Of a stretch of 64,000 bases of DNA, positions 22,995 to 37,126 are shown piece by piece. The notes beneath the pieces were generated by a model. That model saw only the letters and a list, made by a program, of their open reading frames with translations, had not been told where the DNA came from and searched no databases. Position 1 is the first letter of the stretch. Each line of letters begins with the position of its first letter. The DNA is from Diplolepis rosae (Eukaryota > Arthropoda > Insecta > Hymenoptera > Diplolepididae): NCBI GenBank assembly GCA_030998225.1, contig JAPYXD010000592.1, positions 119,200 to 183,199 of the forward strand. Reading direction: 5' to 3'. The position numbers and the translations under genes are program-made.

Positions 22995-25424
22995 GTTGTT
23001 CAGGATCATATACCTGGTCTCTTAAATAATAATCTGTCGGAACTTGTTTCTTGTTCAAAGACTACCTCTTTAAAAACAAATTCTTTTACAGTTGCAGAGA
23101 TTCCGTTGCCTAGAATCATGCACCAGATTGCTAAAAAAATACTTTGCAGGAATTGTTTATATATTTATACATAACTAGTTTTAAAAACAACTCACTATAC
23201 ATTTTAATTGCCTCCTTGTTCAGGATCATACACCAGGTCACTAAAATAATAATCTGCTGGGACATTTTTCTTAGTCCAACACTACCTCTTTCAAATGCAA
23301 ATTCTTTTGCAGTTGCAAAGATTCCGTTGCCTAGAATCATGCTACAGATTGCTATAACAATACTTTGCTGGAATTGCCTTCATATTTATACATTAATAGT
23401 TATGAAAACAACTTACAATGCATTCTAATTGCCCCGTTGTTTAGGATCATACACCAGCTCGCTAAAATAATAATCTGCTGTAACATTTTTCTTATTCGAA
23501 CACTAACTCTTTCAATAACAAATTCTTTTGCAGTTGCAAAGATTCCGATGCTCAAAATCATGCACCAGATTATTAAAACAATATTTACAGAAATTTTTTT
23601 ATACTTATATATTAATAGTTATAAAAACAAAATAAAATATAATTTTAATGATCCCGTTGTTCAGGATCATAAACCTGGTCTCTTAAATAATAATCTGTCG
23701 GAACTTTTTTCTTATTAGAACACTATCTCTTTCAAAATCAAATTTTTTTACAGTTGCAAAGACTCCGATGCTCAAAATCATGCACCAGATTATTGAAACA
23801 ATACTTTACAGAAATGTTTTTATATTTATACATTAATAATTATAAAAACAACTTAAAAAGGAATTTTTAATGATCCCGATGTTCAGGATCATACACCAGG
23901 TCGCATAAATAATAATCTGCTGGAACATTTTTCTTAGTCGAACACTACCTCTTTCAAATACAAATTATTTTGCAGTTGCAAAGACTCCGATGCTCAAAAT
24001 CATGCACCTGAATATTAGAGCAATGTTTTCCAGGAATTGTTTTATATTAATACATTAATAGTTATAAAAACAACTCAAAATCCAATTTTAATGAGCACGT
24101 TGTTCAGGTTCATGCACCTGTTCGCAAAAATAATAATCTGTCGGATCTTTTTTCTTATTCGAACACTAACTCTTTCAAAAACAAATTCTTTTGCAGTTTC
24201 AAAGACTCCGATTCTCAAAATCATGCACCAGATTATTAAAACAATACTTTACAGAAATTTTTTTATATTTATACATTAATAGTTATAAAGACAACTTAAA
24301 ATACAATTTTAATGATCCCGTTGTTCAGGATCATACACCAGGTCGCATAAATAATAATCTGTGGGATCTTTCTTCTTATTCGAACACTAACTCTTTCAAA
24401 AACAAATTCTTTTACAGTTGCAAAGACTCCGATGCTCAAAATCATGCACCAGATTGCTAAAACAATACTTTGCAGGAATTGTCTTTATATTTATACATTA
24501 ATAGTTATGAAAACAACTCACAATGCATTTTAATTGCCCCGTTTTTCAGGATCATACACCTGGTAACTAAAATATTAATCTGCTGTGACATTTTTCTTAG
24601 TCGAACACTACCTCTTTCAAATACAAATTCTTTTGCAGTTGTAAAGATTTGAGCCCTCGAATCATGCACCATATTGCTAAAACAATACTTTGCAGGTATT
24701 ATTATTATATTTATACATTAATAGCTTTAAAAAGAACTTTCAATGCATTTTATTTGCCACGTTGTTCTGGATCATACACCAGGTCGCATAAATAATAATC
24801 TGTTGTATCTCTTTTCTTATTCGAACACTAACTCTTTCAAAAACAAATTCTTTTACAGTTGCAAAGACTCCGATGCTCAAAATCATGCACCAGATTGCTA
24901 AAACAATACTTTGCAGGAATTGTCTTTATATTTATACATTAATAGTTATAAAGACAACTTAAAATACTATTTTAATGAGCACGTTGTTCAGGATCATGCA
25001 CCAGGTCGCATAAATAATAATCTGTCGGATCTTTTTTCTTATTCGAACACTAACTCTTTCAAAAACAAATTCTTTTGCAGTTTCAAAGACTCCGATTCTC
25101 AAAATCATGCACCAGATTATTAAAACAATACTTTACAGAAATTGTTTTATACTTATACATTAATTTTCATAAAAACAAATTAAAATACTATTTTAATGAG
25201 CACGTTGTTCAGGATCATGCACCAGATCGCATAAGTATTAATCTGTGGGATCTTTTTTCTTATTCGTACACTAACTCTTTCAAGAACAAATTCTTTTGCA
25301 GTTGCAAAGACTCCGATGCTCAAAATCATGCACCAGATTATTAAAACAATACTTTACAGAATTTTTTTTATATTTATACATTAATAGTTATAAAGACAAC
25401 TTAAAATACTATTTTAATGAGCAC
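22995..25424 (+). repeat. Diverged module M1 (11 monomers)
   Basis: Eleven distinct monomers, each of which recurs in the same order in later copies. In order, recognisable monomers are: CATATACCTGGTCTC with TTGTTCAAAGACTAC; CCTCCTTGTTCAGG at 23215 with CAGGTCACTAAAATAA; GTTGTTTAGG at 23436; AAACCTGGTCTC; CCGATGTTCAGG at 23878; CATGCACCTGTTCGC; one close to F-type; CCCCGTTTTTCAGG at 24541; CCACGTTGTTCTGG near 24759; one F-type; and CAGATCGCATAAGTATT at about 25224. The last one closes the module. This copy has CATAACTAGTTTT and the older-looking GAGATTCCGTTGCC. Confidence 0.88.
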
Positions 25425-28400
25425 GTTGTTCAGGATCATGCACCAGGTCGCATAAATAATAATCTGTCTGATCTTTTTTCTTATTCGAACACTAACTCTT
25501 TCAAAAACAAATTCTTTTGCAGTTTCAAAGACTCCGATTCTCAAAATCATGCACCAGATTATTAAAACAATACTTTACAGAAATTGTTTTATATTTATAC
25601 ATTAATAGTTATAAAGACAACTTAAAATACTATTTTAATGAGCACGTTGTTCAGGATCATGCACCAGGTCGCATAAATAATAATCTGTCTGATCTTTTTT
25701 CTTATTCGAACACTAACTCTTTCAAAAACAAATTCTTTTGCAGTTTCAAAGACTCCGATTCTCAAAATCATGCACCAGATTATTAAAACAATACTTTACA
25801 GAAATTGTTTTATATTTATACATTAATAGTTATAAAGACAACTTAAAATACTATTTTAATGAGCACGTTGTTCAGGATCATGCACCAGGTCGCATAAATA
25901 ATAATCTGTCGGATCTTTTTTCTTATTCGAACACTAACTCTTTCAAAAACAAATTCTTTTGCAGTTTCAAAGACTCCGATTCTCAAAATCATGCACCAGA
26001 TTATTAAAACAATACTTTACAGAAATTTTTTTATATTTATAAATTAATAGTTATAAAGACAACTTAAAATACTATTTTAATGAGCAAGTTGTTCAGGATC
26101 ATTCACCAGTTCGCATAAATAATAATCTGTCTGATCTTTTTTCTTATTCGAACACTAACTCTTTCAAAAAAAAATTCTTTTGCAGTTTCAAAGACTCCGA
26201 TTCTCAAAATCATGCACTAGATTATTAAAACAATACTTTACAGAAATTTTTTTATATTTAAACATTAATAGTTATAAAGACAACTTAAAATATAATTTTA
26301 ATGAGCACGTTGTTCAGGATCATGCACCAGGTCGCATAAATAATAATCTGTCGGATCTTTTTTCTTATTCGGACACTAACTCTTTCAAATACAAATTCTT
26401 TTGCAGTTCCAAAGACTCCGATTCTCAAGATCATGCACCAGATTATTAAAACAATACTTTGCAGAAATTGTTTTATATTTATACATTAATAGTTATAAAA
26501 ACAACTTAAAATACAATTATAATGAGCACGTTGTTGAGGATCATGCACCAGGTCGCATAAATAATAATCTGTGGGATCTTGTTTCTTATTCGAACACTAA
26601 CTCTTTCAAAAACAAATTCTTTTGCAGTTGAAAGACGCCGATGCTCAAAATCATGCACCAAATTATTAAAACAATACTTTACAGAAATTGTTTTATATTT
26701 ATACATTAATAGTTATAAAAACAACTTAAAATACAATTTTAATGAGCACGTTGTTCAGGATCATGCACCAGGTCGCATAAATAATAATCTGTGGGATCTT
26801 TTTTCTTATTCGAACACTAACTCTTTCAAAAACAAATTCTTTTGCAGTTGCAAAGACTCCGATGCTCAAAATCATGCACCAGGTTATTAAAACAATACTT
26901 TACAGAAATTGTTTTATATTTATACATTAATAGTTATAAAGACAACTTAAAATACTATTTTAATGAGCACGTTGTTCAGGATCATGCACCAGGTCGCATA
27001 AATAATAATCTGTCTGATCTTTTTTCTTATTCGAACACTAACTCTTTCAAAAACAAATTCTTTTGCAGTTTCAAAGACTCCGATTCTCAAAATCATGCAC
27101 CAGATTATTAAAACAATACTTTACAGAAATTGTTTTATATTTATACATTAATAGTTATAAAGACAACTTAAAATACTATTTTAATGAGCACGTTGTTCAG
27201 GATCATGCACCAGGTCGCATAAATAATAATCTGTCTGATCTTTTTTCTTATTCGAACACTAACTCTTTCAAAAACAAATTCTTTTGCAGTTTCAAAGACT
27301 CCGATTCTCAAAATCATGCACCAGATTATTAAAACAATACTTTACAGAAATTGTTTTATATTTATACATTAATAGTTATAAAGACAACTTAAAATACTAT
27401 TTTAATGAGCACGTTGTTCAGGATCATGCACCAGGTCGCATAAATAATAATCTGTCGGATCTTTTTTCTTATTCGAACACTAACTCTTTCAAAAACAAAT
27501 TCTTTTGCAGTTTCAAAGACTCCGATTCTCAAAATCATGCACCAGATTATTAAAACAATACTTTACAGAAATTTTTTTATATTTATAAATTAATAGTTAT
27601 AAAGACAACTTAAAATACTATTTTAATGAGCACGTTGTTCAGGATCATTCAACAGGTCGCATAAATAATAATCTGTCTGGTCTTTTTTCTTATTCGAACA
27701 CTAACTCTTTCAAAAAAAAATTCTTTTGCAGTTCCAAAGACTCCGATTCTCAAAATCATGCACCAGATTATTAAAACAATACTTTACAAAAATTTTTTTA
27801 TATTTATACATTAATAGTTATAAAAACAACTCAAAATACAATTTTAATGAGCACGTTGTTCAGGATCATGCACCAGGTCGCATAAATAATAATCTGTCGG
27901 ATCTTTTTTCTTATTCGAACACTAACTCTTTCAAAAACAAATTCTTTTGCAGTTTCAAAGACTCCGATTCTCAAAATCATGCACCAGATTATTAAAACAA
28001 TACTTTACAGAAATTTTTTTATATTTATACATTAATAGTTATAAAGACAACTTAAAATACTATTTTAATGAGCACGTTGTTCAGGATCATGCACCAGGTC
28101 GCATAAATAATAATCTGTCTGATCTTTTTTCTTATTCGAACACTAACTCTTTCAAAAAAAAATTCTTTTGCAGTTTCAAAGACTCCGATTCTCAAAATCA
28201 TGCACTAGATTATTAAAACATTACTTTACAGAAATTGTTTTATATTTATACATTAATAGTTATAAAGACAACTTAAAATATAATTTTAATGAGCACGTTG
28301 TTCAGGATCATGCACCAGGTCGCATAAATAATAATCTGTCGGATCTTTTTTCTTATTCGAACACTAACTCTTTCAAAAACAAATTCTTTTGCAGTTTCAA

Positions 28401-30504
28401 ACACTCCGATTCTCAAAATCATGCACCAGATTATTAAAACAATACTTTACAGAAATTGTTTTATATTTTTACATTAATAATTATAAAAACAACTTAAAAT
28501 ACAATTATAATGAGCACGTTGTTCAGGATCATGCACCAGGTCGCATAAATAATAATCTGTCGGATCTTTTTTCTTATTCGAACACTAACTCTTTCAAAAA
28601 CAAATTCTTTTGCAGTTTCAAATACTCCGATTCTCAAAATCATGCACCAAATTATTAAAACAATACTTTACAGAAATTGTTTTATATTTATACATTAATA
28701 ATTATAATAACAACTTAAAATACTATTTTAATGAGCACGTTGTTCAGGATCATGCACCAGGTCGCATAAATAATAATCTGTCGGATCTTTTTTCTTATTC
28801 GAACACTAACTCTTTCAAAAACAAATTCTTTTGCAGTTTCAAACACTCCGATTCTCAAAATCATGCACCAGATTATTAAAACAATACTTTACAGAAATTT
28901 TTTTATTTTTATACATTAATAGTTATAAAGACAACTTAAAATACTATTTTAATGAGCACGTTGTTCAGGATCATGCACCAGGTCGCATAAATAATAATCT
29001 GTCGGATCTTTTTTCTTATTCGAACACTAACTCTTTCAAAAACGAATTCTTTTGCAGATTCAAAGACTCCGATTCTCAAAATCATGCACCAGATTATTAA
29101 AACAATACATTGCAGAAATTGTTTTATATTTATACATTAATAGTTATAAAGACAACTTAAAATACTATTTTAATGAGCAAGTTGTTCAGGATCATACACA
29201 TTTCGCATAAATAATAATCTGCTGGGACATTTTTCTTAGTCGAACACTACCTCTTTCAAAAACAAATTCTTTTACAGTTGCAAAGACTCCGATGCTCAAA
29301 ATCTTGCACCAGATTATTAAAACAATACTTTACAGAAATTGTTTTATATTTATACATTAATAGTTATAAAAACAACTTAAAATTCAATTATAATGAGAAC
29401 GTTGTTCAGGATAATGCAAAAGGTCGCATAAATAATAATCTGTGGGATCTTTTTTCTTATTCGAACACTAACTCTTTCAAAAACAAATTCTTTTGCAGTT
29501 TCAAACACTCCGATTCTCAAAATCATGCACCAGATTATTAAAACAATACTTTACAGAAATTTTTTTATATTTATACATTAATAGTTATAAAGACAACTTA
29601 AAATACTATTTTAATGAGCACGTTGTTCAGGATCATGCACCAGGTCGCATAAATAATAATCTGTCTGATCTTTTTTCTTATTCGAACACTAACTCTTTCA
29701 AAAACAAATTCTTTTGCAGTTTCAAAGACTCCGATTCTCAAAATCATGCACCAGATTATTAAAACAATACGTTACAGAAATTTTTTTATATTTATACATT
29801 AATAGTTATAAAGACAACTTAAATTACTATTTTAATGAGCACGTTGTTCAGGATCATGCACCAGGTCGCATAAATAATAATCTGTCGGATCTTTTTTCTT
29901 ATTCAAACACTAACTCTTTCAAAAACAAATTCTTTTGCAGTTTCAAAGACTCCGATTCTCAAAATCATGCACCAGATTATTAAAACAATACTTTACAGAA
30001 ATTTTTTATATTTATACATTAATAGTTATAAAGACAACTTAAAATACTATTTTAATGAGCACGTTGTTCAGGATCATGCACCAGGTCGCATAAATAATAA
30101 TCTGTCGGATCTTTTTTCTTATTCGAACACTAACTCTTTCAAAAAAAAATTCTTTTGCAGTTTCAAAGACTCCGATTCTCAAAATCATGCACTAGATTAT
30201 TAAAACAATACTTTACAAAAATTGTTTTATATTTATACATTAATAGTTATAAAGACAACTTAAAATACTATTTTAATGAGCACGTTGTTCAGGATCATGC
30301 ACCAGGTCGCATAAATAATAATCTGTCGGATCTTTTTTCTTATTAGAAAACTATCTCTTTCAAAAACAAATTCTTTTGCAGTTGCAAAGATTCCGATGCT
30401 CAAAATCATGCTCCAAATTATTAAAACAATACTTTACAGAAATTGTTTTATATTTATACATTAATAGTAATAAAAACAACTTAAAATACAATTATAATGA
30501 GCGC
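25425..30504 (+). repeat. F-type dominated run R1 (23 monomers)
   Basis: Twenty-three monomers, mostly F-type but more mixed than in 12-17 kb. Variants include CTGTCTGATC in place of CTGTCGGATC, TTTATAAATTAATAG, the linked AAAAAAAAATTC / GCACTAGATT type near 28150-28210, and the TAATTATAA...ACAATTATAATG type. One monomer at 29190 carries the CATACACATTTCGC marker, and the next is C-type. Confidence 0.88.
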
Positions 30505-32931
30505 GTTGTTCAGGATCATATACCTGGTCTCTTAAATAATAATCTGTCGGAACTTGTTTCTTGTTCAAAGACTACCTCTTTAAAAAACAAATTCTTTTAC
30601 AGTTGCAGAGATGCCGTTGCCTAGAATCATGCACCAGATTGCTAAAAAAATACTTTGCAGGAATTGTTTATATATTTATACATAACAATTTTTAAAAACA
30701 ACTCACTATTCATTTTAATTGCCTCCTTGTTCAGGATCATACACCAGGTCACTAAAATAATAATCTGCTGGGACATTTTTCTTAGTCCAACACTACCTCT
30801 TTCAAATGCAAATTCTTTTGCAGTTGCAAAGATTCCGTTGCCTAGAATCATGCTACAGATTGCTATAACAATACTTTGCTGGAATTGCCTTCATATTTAT
30901 ACATTAATAGTTATGAAAACAACTTACAATGCATTCTAATTGCCCCGTTGTTTAGGATCATACACCAGCTCGCTAAAATAATAATCTGCTGTAACATTTT
31001 TCTTATTCGAACACTAACTCTTTCAATAACAAATTCTTTTGCAGTTGCAAAGATTCCGATGCTCAAAATCATGCACCAGATTATTAAAACAATATTTACA
31101 GAAATTTTTTTATACTTATATATTAATAGTTATAAAAACAAAATAAAATATAATTTTAATGATCCCGTTGTTCAGGATCATAAACCTGGTGTCTTAAATA
31201 ATAATCTGTCGGAACTTTTTTCTTATTAGAACACTATCTCTTTCAAAATCAAATTTTTTTACAGTTGCAAAGACTCCGATGCTCAAAATCATGCACCAGA
31301 TTATTGAAACAATACTTTACAGAAATGTTTTTATATTTATACATTAATAATTATAAAAACAACTTAAAAAGGAATTTTTAATGATCCCGATGTTCAGGAT
31401 CATACACCAGGTCGCATAAATAATAATCTGCTGGAACATTTTTCTTAGTCGAACACTACCTCTTTCAAATACAAATTATTTTGCAGTTGCAAAGACTCCG
31501 ATGCTCAAAATCATGCACCTGAATATTAGAGCAATGTTTTCCAGAAATTTTTTTATATTTATACATTAATAGTTATAAAGACAACTTAAAATACTATTTT
31601 AATGAGCACGTTGTTCAGGTTCATGCACCTGTTCGCAAAAATAATAATCTGTCGGATCTTTTTTCTTATTCGAACACTAACTCTTTCAAAAACAAATTCT
31701 TTTGCAGTTTCAAAGACTCCGATTCTCAAAATCATGCACCAGATTATTAAAACAATACTTTACAGAAATTGTTTTATATTTATACATTAATAGTTATAAA
31801 GACAACTTAAAATACAATTTTAATGATTCCGTTGTTCAGGATCATGCACCAGGTCGCATAAATAATAATCTGTCGGATCTTTTTTATTATTCGAACACTA
31901 ACTCTTTCAAAAACAAATTCTTTTGCAGTTTCAAAGACTCCGATTCTCAAAATCATGCACCAGATTGCTAAAACAATACTTTGCAGGAATTGTCTTTATA
32001 TTTATACATTAATAGTTATGAAAACAACTCACAATGCATTTTAATTGCCCAGATTTTCAGGATCATACACCTGGTAACTAAAATATTAATCTGCTGTGAC
32101 ATTTTTCTTAGTCGAACACTACCTCTTTCAAATACAAATTCTTTTGCAGTTGTAAAGATTTGAGCCCTCGAATCATGCACCATATTGCTAAAACAATACT
32201 TTGCAGGTATTATTATTATATTTATACATTAATAGCTTTAAAAAGAACTTTCAATGCATTTTATTTGCCACGTTGTTCTGGATCATACACCAGGTCGCAT
32301 AAATAATAATCTGTCGGATCTTTTTCATATTCGAACACTAACTCTTTCAAAAACAAATTCTTTTGCAGTTTCAAAGACTCCGATTCTCAAAATCATGCAC
32401 CAGATTATTAAAACAATACTTTACAGAAATTTTTTTATATTTATACATTAATAGTTATAAAGACAACTTAAAATACTATTTTAATGAGCACGTTGTTCAG
32501 GATCATGCACCAGGTCGCATAAATAATAATCTGTCGGATCTTTTTTCTTATTCGGACACTAACTCTTTCAAAAACAAATTCTTTTGCAGTTTCAAAGACT
32601 CCGATTCTCAAAATCATGCACCAGATTATTGAAACAATACTTTACAGAAATTGTTTTATACTTATACATTAATATTCATAAAAACAAAATAAAATACAAT
32701 TTTAATGATCTCGTTGTTCAGGATCATGCACCAGATCGCATAAGTATTAATCTGTGGGATCTTTTTTCTTATTCGTACACTAACTCTTTCAAGAACAAAT
32801 TCTTTTGCAGTTGCAAAGACTCCGATGCTCAAAATCATGCACCAGATTATTAAAACAATACTTTACAGAATTTTTTATATTTATACATTAATAGTTATAA
32901 AGACAACTTAAAATACTATTTTAATGAGCAC
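30505..32931 (+). repeat. Diverged module M2 (11 monomers)
   Basis: Same order as M1, with CCTCCTTGTTCAGG at 30726, exactly 7511 bp (34 monomers) after M1. It differs in having CATAACAATTTTT and GAGATGCCGTTGCC, and CCCAGATTTTCAGG where M1 has CCCCGTTTTTCAGG. A monomer near 31545-31610 has been replaced in part by F-type sequence. The closing CAGATCGCATAAGTATT monomer starts at 32713. Confidence 0.87.
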
Positions 32932-35900
32932 GTTGTTCAGGATCATGCACCAGGTCGCATAAATAATAATCTGTCGGATCTTTTTTCTTATTCGAACACT
33001 AACTCTTTCAAAAACAAATTCTTTTGCAGTTTCAAAGACTCCGATTCTCAAAATCATGCACCAGATTATTAAAACAATACTTTACAGAAATTTTTTTATA
33101 TTTATACATTAATAGTTATAAAGACAACTTAAAATACTATTTTAATGAGCACGTTGTTCAGGATCATGCACCAGGTCGCATAAATAATAATCTGTCGGAT
33201 CTTTTTTCTTATTCGAACACTAACTCTTTCAAAAAAAAATTCTTTTGCAGTTTCAAAGACTCCGATTCTCAAAATCATGCACTAGATTATTAAAACATTA
33301 CTTTACAGAAATTGTTTTATATTTATACATTAATAGTTATAAAGACAACTTAAAATATAATTTTAATGAGCACGTTGTTCAGGATCATGCACCAGGTCGC
33401 ATAAATAATAATCTGTCGGATCTTTTTTCTTATTCGAACACTAACTCTTTCAAAAACAAATTCTTTTGCAGTTTCAAAGACTCCGATTCTCAAAATCATG
33501 CACCAGATTATTAAAACAATACTTTACAGAAATTGTTTTATATTTATACATTAATAGTTATAATAACAACTCAAAATACAATTTTAATGAGCACGTTGTT
33601 CAGGATCATGCACCAGGTCGCATAAATAATAATCTGTCGGATCTTTTTTCTTATTCGAACACTAACTCTTTCAAAAACAAATTCTTTTTCAGTTGCAAAG
33701 ACTCCGATGCTCAAAATCATGCACCAAAATATTAAAACAATACTTTACAGAAATTGTTTTATATTTATACATTAATAGTTATAAAAACAATTTAAAATAC
33801 AATTATAATGAGCACGTTGTTCAGGATCATGCACCAGGTCGCATAAATAATAATCTGTCGGATCTTTTTTCTTATTCGAACACTAACTCTTTCAAAAACA
33901 AATTCTTTTGCAGTTTCAAACACTCCGATTCTCAAAATCATGCACCAGATTATTAAAACAATACTTTACAGAATTTTTTTTATATTTATACATTAATAGT
34001 TATAAAGACAACTTAAAATACTATTTTAATGAGCACGTTGTTCAGGATCATGCACCAGGTCGCATAAATAATAATCTGTCGGATCTTTTTTCTTATTCGA
34101 ACACTAACTCTTTCAAAAACAAATTCTTTTGCAGTTTCAAAGACTCCGATTCTCAAAATCATGCACCAGATTATTAAAACAATACTTTACAGAATTTTTT
34201 TTATTTATACATTAATAGTTATAAAGACAACTTAAAATACTATTTTAATGAGCACGTTGTTCAGGATCATACACATTTCGCATAAATAATAATCTGCTGG
34301 AACATTTTTCTTCGTCTAACACTACCTCTTTCAAAAACAAATTCTTTTGCAGTTGCAAAGACTCCGATGCTCAAAATCGTGCACCAGGTTATTAAAACAA
34401 TACTTTACAGAAATTGTTTTATATTTATACATTAATAGTAATAAAAACAACTCAAAATACAATTATAATGAGCAGGTTGTTCAGGATCATGTACCATGTC
34501 GCATAAATAATAATCTGTCGGATCTTTTTTCTTATTCGAACACTAACTCTTTCAAAAACAAATTCTTTTGCAGTTTCAAAGACTCCGATTCTCAAAATCA
34601 TGCACCAGATTATTAAAACAATACTTTACAGAATTTTTTTTATATTTATACATTAATAGTTATAAAGACAACTTAAAATACTATTTTAATGAGCACGTTG
34701 TTCAGGATCATGCACCAGGTCGCATAAATAATAATCTGTCTGATCTTTTTTCTTATTCGAACACTAACTCTTTCAAAAACAAATTCTTTTGCAGTTTCAA
34801 AGACTCCGATTCTCAAAATCATGCACCAGATTATTAAAACAATACTTTACAGAAATTGTTTTATATTTATACATTAATAGTTATAAAGACAACTTAAAAT
34901 ACAATTTTAATGAGCACGTTGTTCAGGATCATACACCAGGTCGCATAAATAATAATCTGTCTGATCTTTTTTCTTATTCGAACACTAACTCTTTCAAAAA
35001 CAAATTCTTTTGCAGTTTCAAAGACTCCGATTCTCAAAATCATGCACCAGATTATTAAAACAATACTTTACAGAAATTTTTTTATATTTATACATTAATA
35101 GTTATAAAGACAACTTAAAATACTATTTTAATGAGCACGTTGTTCAGGATCATGCACCAGGTCGCATAAATAATAATCTGTCGGATCTTTTTTCTTATTC
35201 GAACACTAACTCTTTCAAAAACAAATTCTTTTGCAGTTTCAAACACTCCGATTCTCAAAATCATGCACCAGATTATTAAAACAATACTTTACAGAATTTT
35301 TTTTATATTTATACATTAATAGTTATAAAGACAACTTAAAATACTATTTTAATGAGCACGTTGTTCAGGATCATGCACCAGGTCGCATAAATAATAATCT
35401 GTCGGATCTTTTTCTTATTCGAACACTAACTCTTTCAAAAACAAATTCTTTTGCAGTTTCAAAGACTCCGATTCTCAAAATCATGCACTAGATTATTAAA
35501 ACAATACTTTACAGAAATTGTTTTATATTTATACATTAATAGTTATAAAGACAACTTAAAATATAATTTTAATGAGCACGTTGTTCAGGATCATGCACCA
35601 GGTCGCATAAATAATAATCTGTCGGATCTTTTTTCTTATTAGAACACTATCTCTTTCAAAAACAAATTCTTTTGCAGTTGCAAAGATTCCGATGCTCAAA
35701 ATCATGCACCAGATTATTAAAACAATACTTTACAGAAATTTTTTTATATTTATACATTAATAGTTATAAAGACAACTTAAAATACTATTTTAATGAGCAC
35801 GTTGTTCAGGATCATGCACCAGGTCGCATAAATAATAATCTGTCGGATCTTTTTTCTTATTCGAACACTAACTCTTTCAAAAACAAATTCTTTTGCAGTT

Positions 35901-37126
35901 TCAAACACTCCGATTCTCAAAATCATGCACCAGATTATTAAAACAATACTTTACAGAATTTTTTTTATATTTATACATTAATAGTTATAAAGACAACTTA
36001 AAATACTATTTTAATGAGCACGTTGTTCAGGATCATGCACCAGGTCGCATAAATAATAATCTGTCGGATCTTTTTTCTTATTCGAACACTATCTCTTTCA
36101 AAAACAAATTCTTTTGCAGTTTCAAAGACTCCGATTCTCAAAATCATGCACTAGATTATTAAAACAATACTTTACAAAAATTGTTTTATATTTATACATT
36201 AATAGTTATAAAGACAACTTAAAATATAATTTTAATGAGCACGTTGTTCAGGATCATGCACCAGGTCGCATAAATAATAATCTGTCTGATCTTTTTTCTT
36301 ATTCGAACACTAACTCTTTCAAAAACAAATTCTTTTGCAGTTTCAAAGACTCCGATTCTCAAAATCATGCACCAGATTATTAAAACAATACTTTACAGAA
36401 ATTTTTTTATATTTATACATTAATAGTTATAAAGACAACTTAAAATACTATTTTAATGAGCACGTTGTTCAGGATCATGCACCAGGTCGCATAAATAATA
36501 ATCTGTCGGATCTTTTTTCTTATTCGAACACTAACTCTTTCAAAAACAAATTCTTTTGCAGTTTCAAAGACTCCGATTCTCAAAATCATGCACCAGATTA
36601 TTAAAACAATACTTTACAGAATTTTTTTTATATTTATACATTAATAGTTATAAAGACAACTTAAAATACTATTTTAATGAGCACGTTGTTCAGGATCATG
36701 CACCAGGTCGCATAAATAATAATCTGTCGGATCTTTTTTCTTATTCGAACACTAACTCTTTCAAAAACAAATTCTTTTGCAGTTTCAAAGACTCCGATTC
36801 TCAAAATCATGCACTAGATTATTAAAACAATACTTTACAGAAATTGTTTTATATTTATACATTAATAGTTATAAAGACAACTTAAAATACTATTTTAATG
36901 AGCACGTTGTTCAGGATCATGCACCAGGTCGCATAAATAATAATCTGTCGGATCTTTTTTCTTATTAGAACACTATCTCTTTCAAAAACAAATTCTTTTG
37001 CAGTTGCAAAGATTCCGATGCTCAAAATCATGCACCAGATTATTAAAACAATACTTTACAGAAATTGTTTTATATTTATACATTAATAGTCATAAAAACA
37101 ACTTAAAATTCAATTATAATGAGCGC
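32932..37126 (+). repeat. F-type dominated run R2 (19 monomers)
   Basis: Nineteen monomers, mainly F-type, with T-tract length variants (for example GAATTTTTTATATT near 32870 and a shortened GAATTTTTTTTATTTATAC near 34193). It contains the CATACACATTTCGC marker at about 34270. C-type monomers with TTATTAGAACACTATC occur near 35640 and 36965, just as they precede modules elsewhere. Confidence 0.87.

Noticed and set aside
23365..23718. Longer open frames (94-156 codons) in modules M1-M9, repeated nearly unchanged
   Set aside because: They arise where adjacent diverged monomers have lengths or indels that keep one frame open. Their conservation follows from recent copying of the whole module. 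The products are low-complexity and rich in I, N, F and K, as expected from AT-rich DNA.
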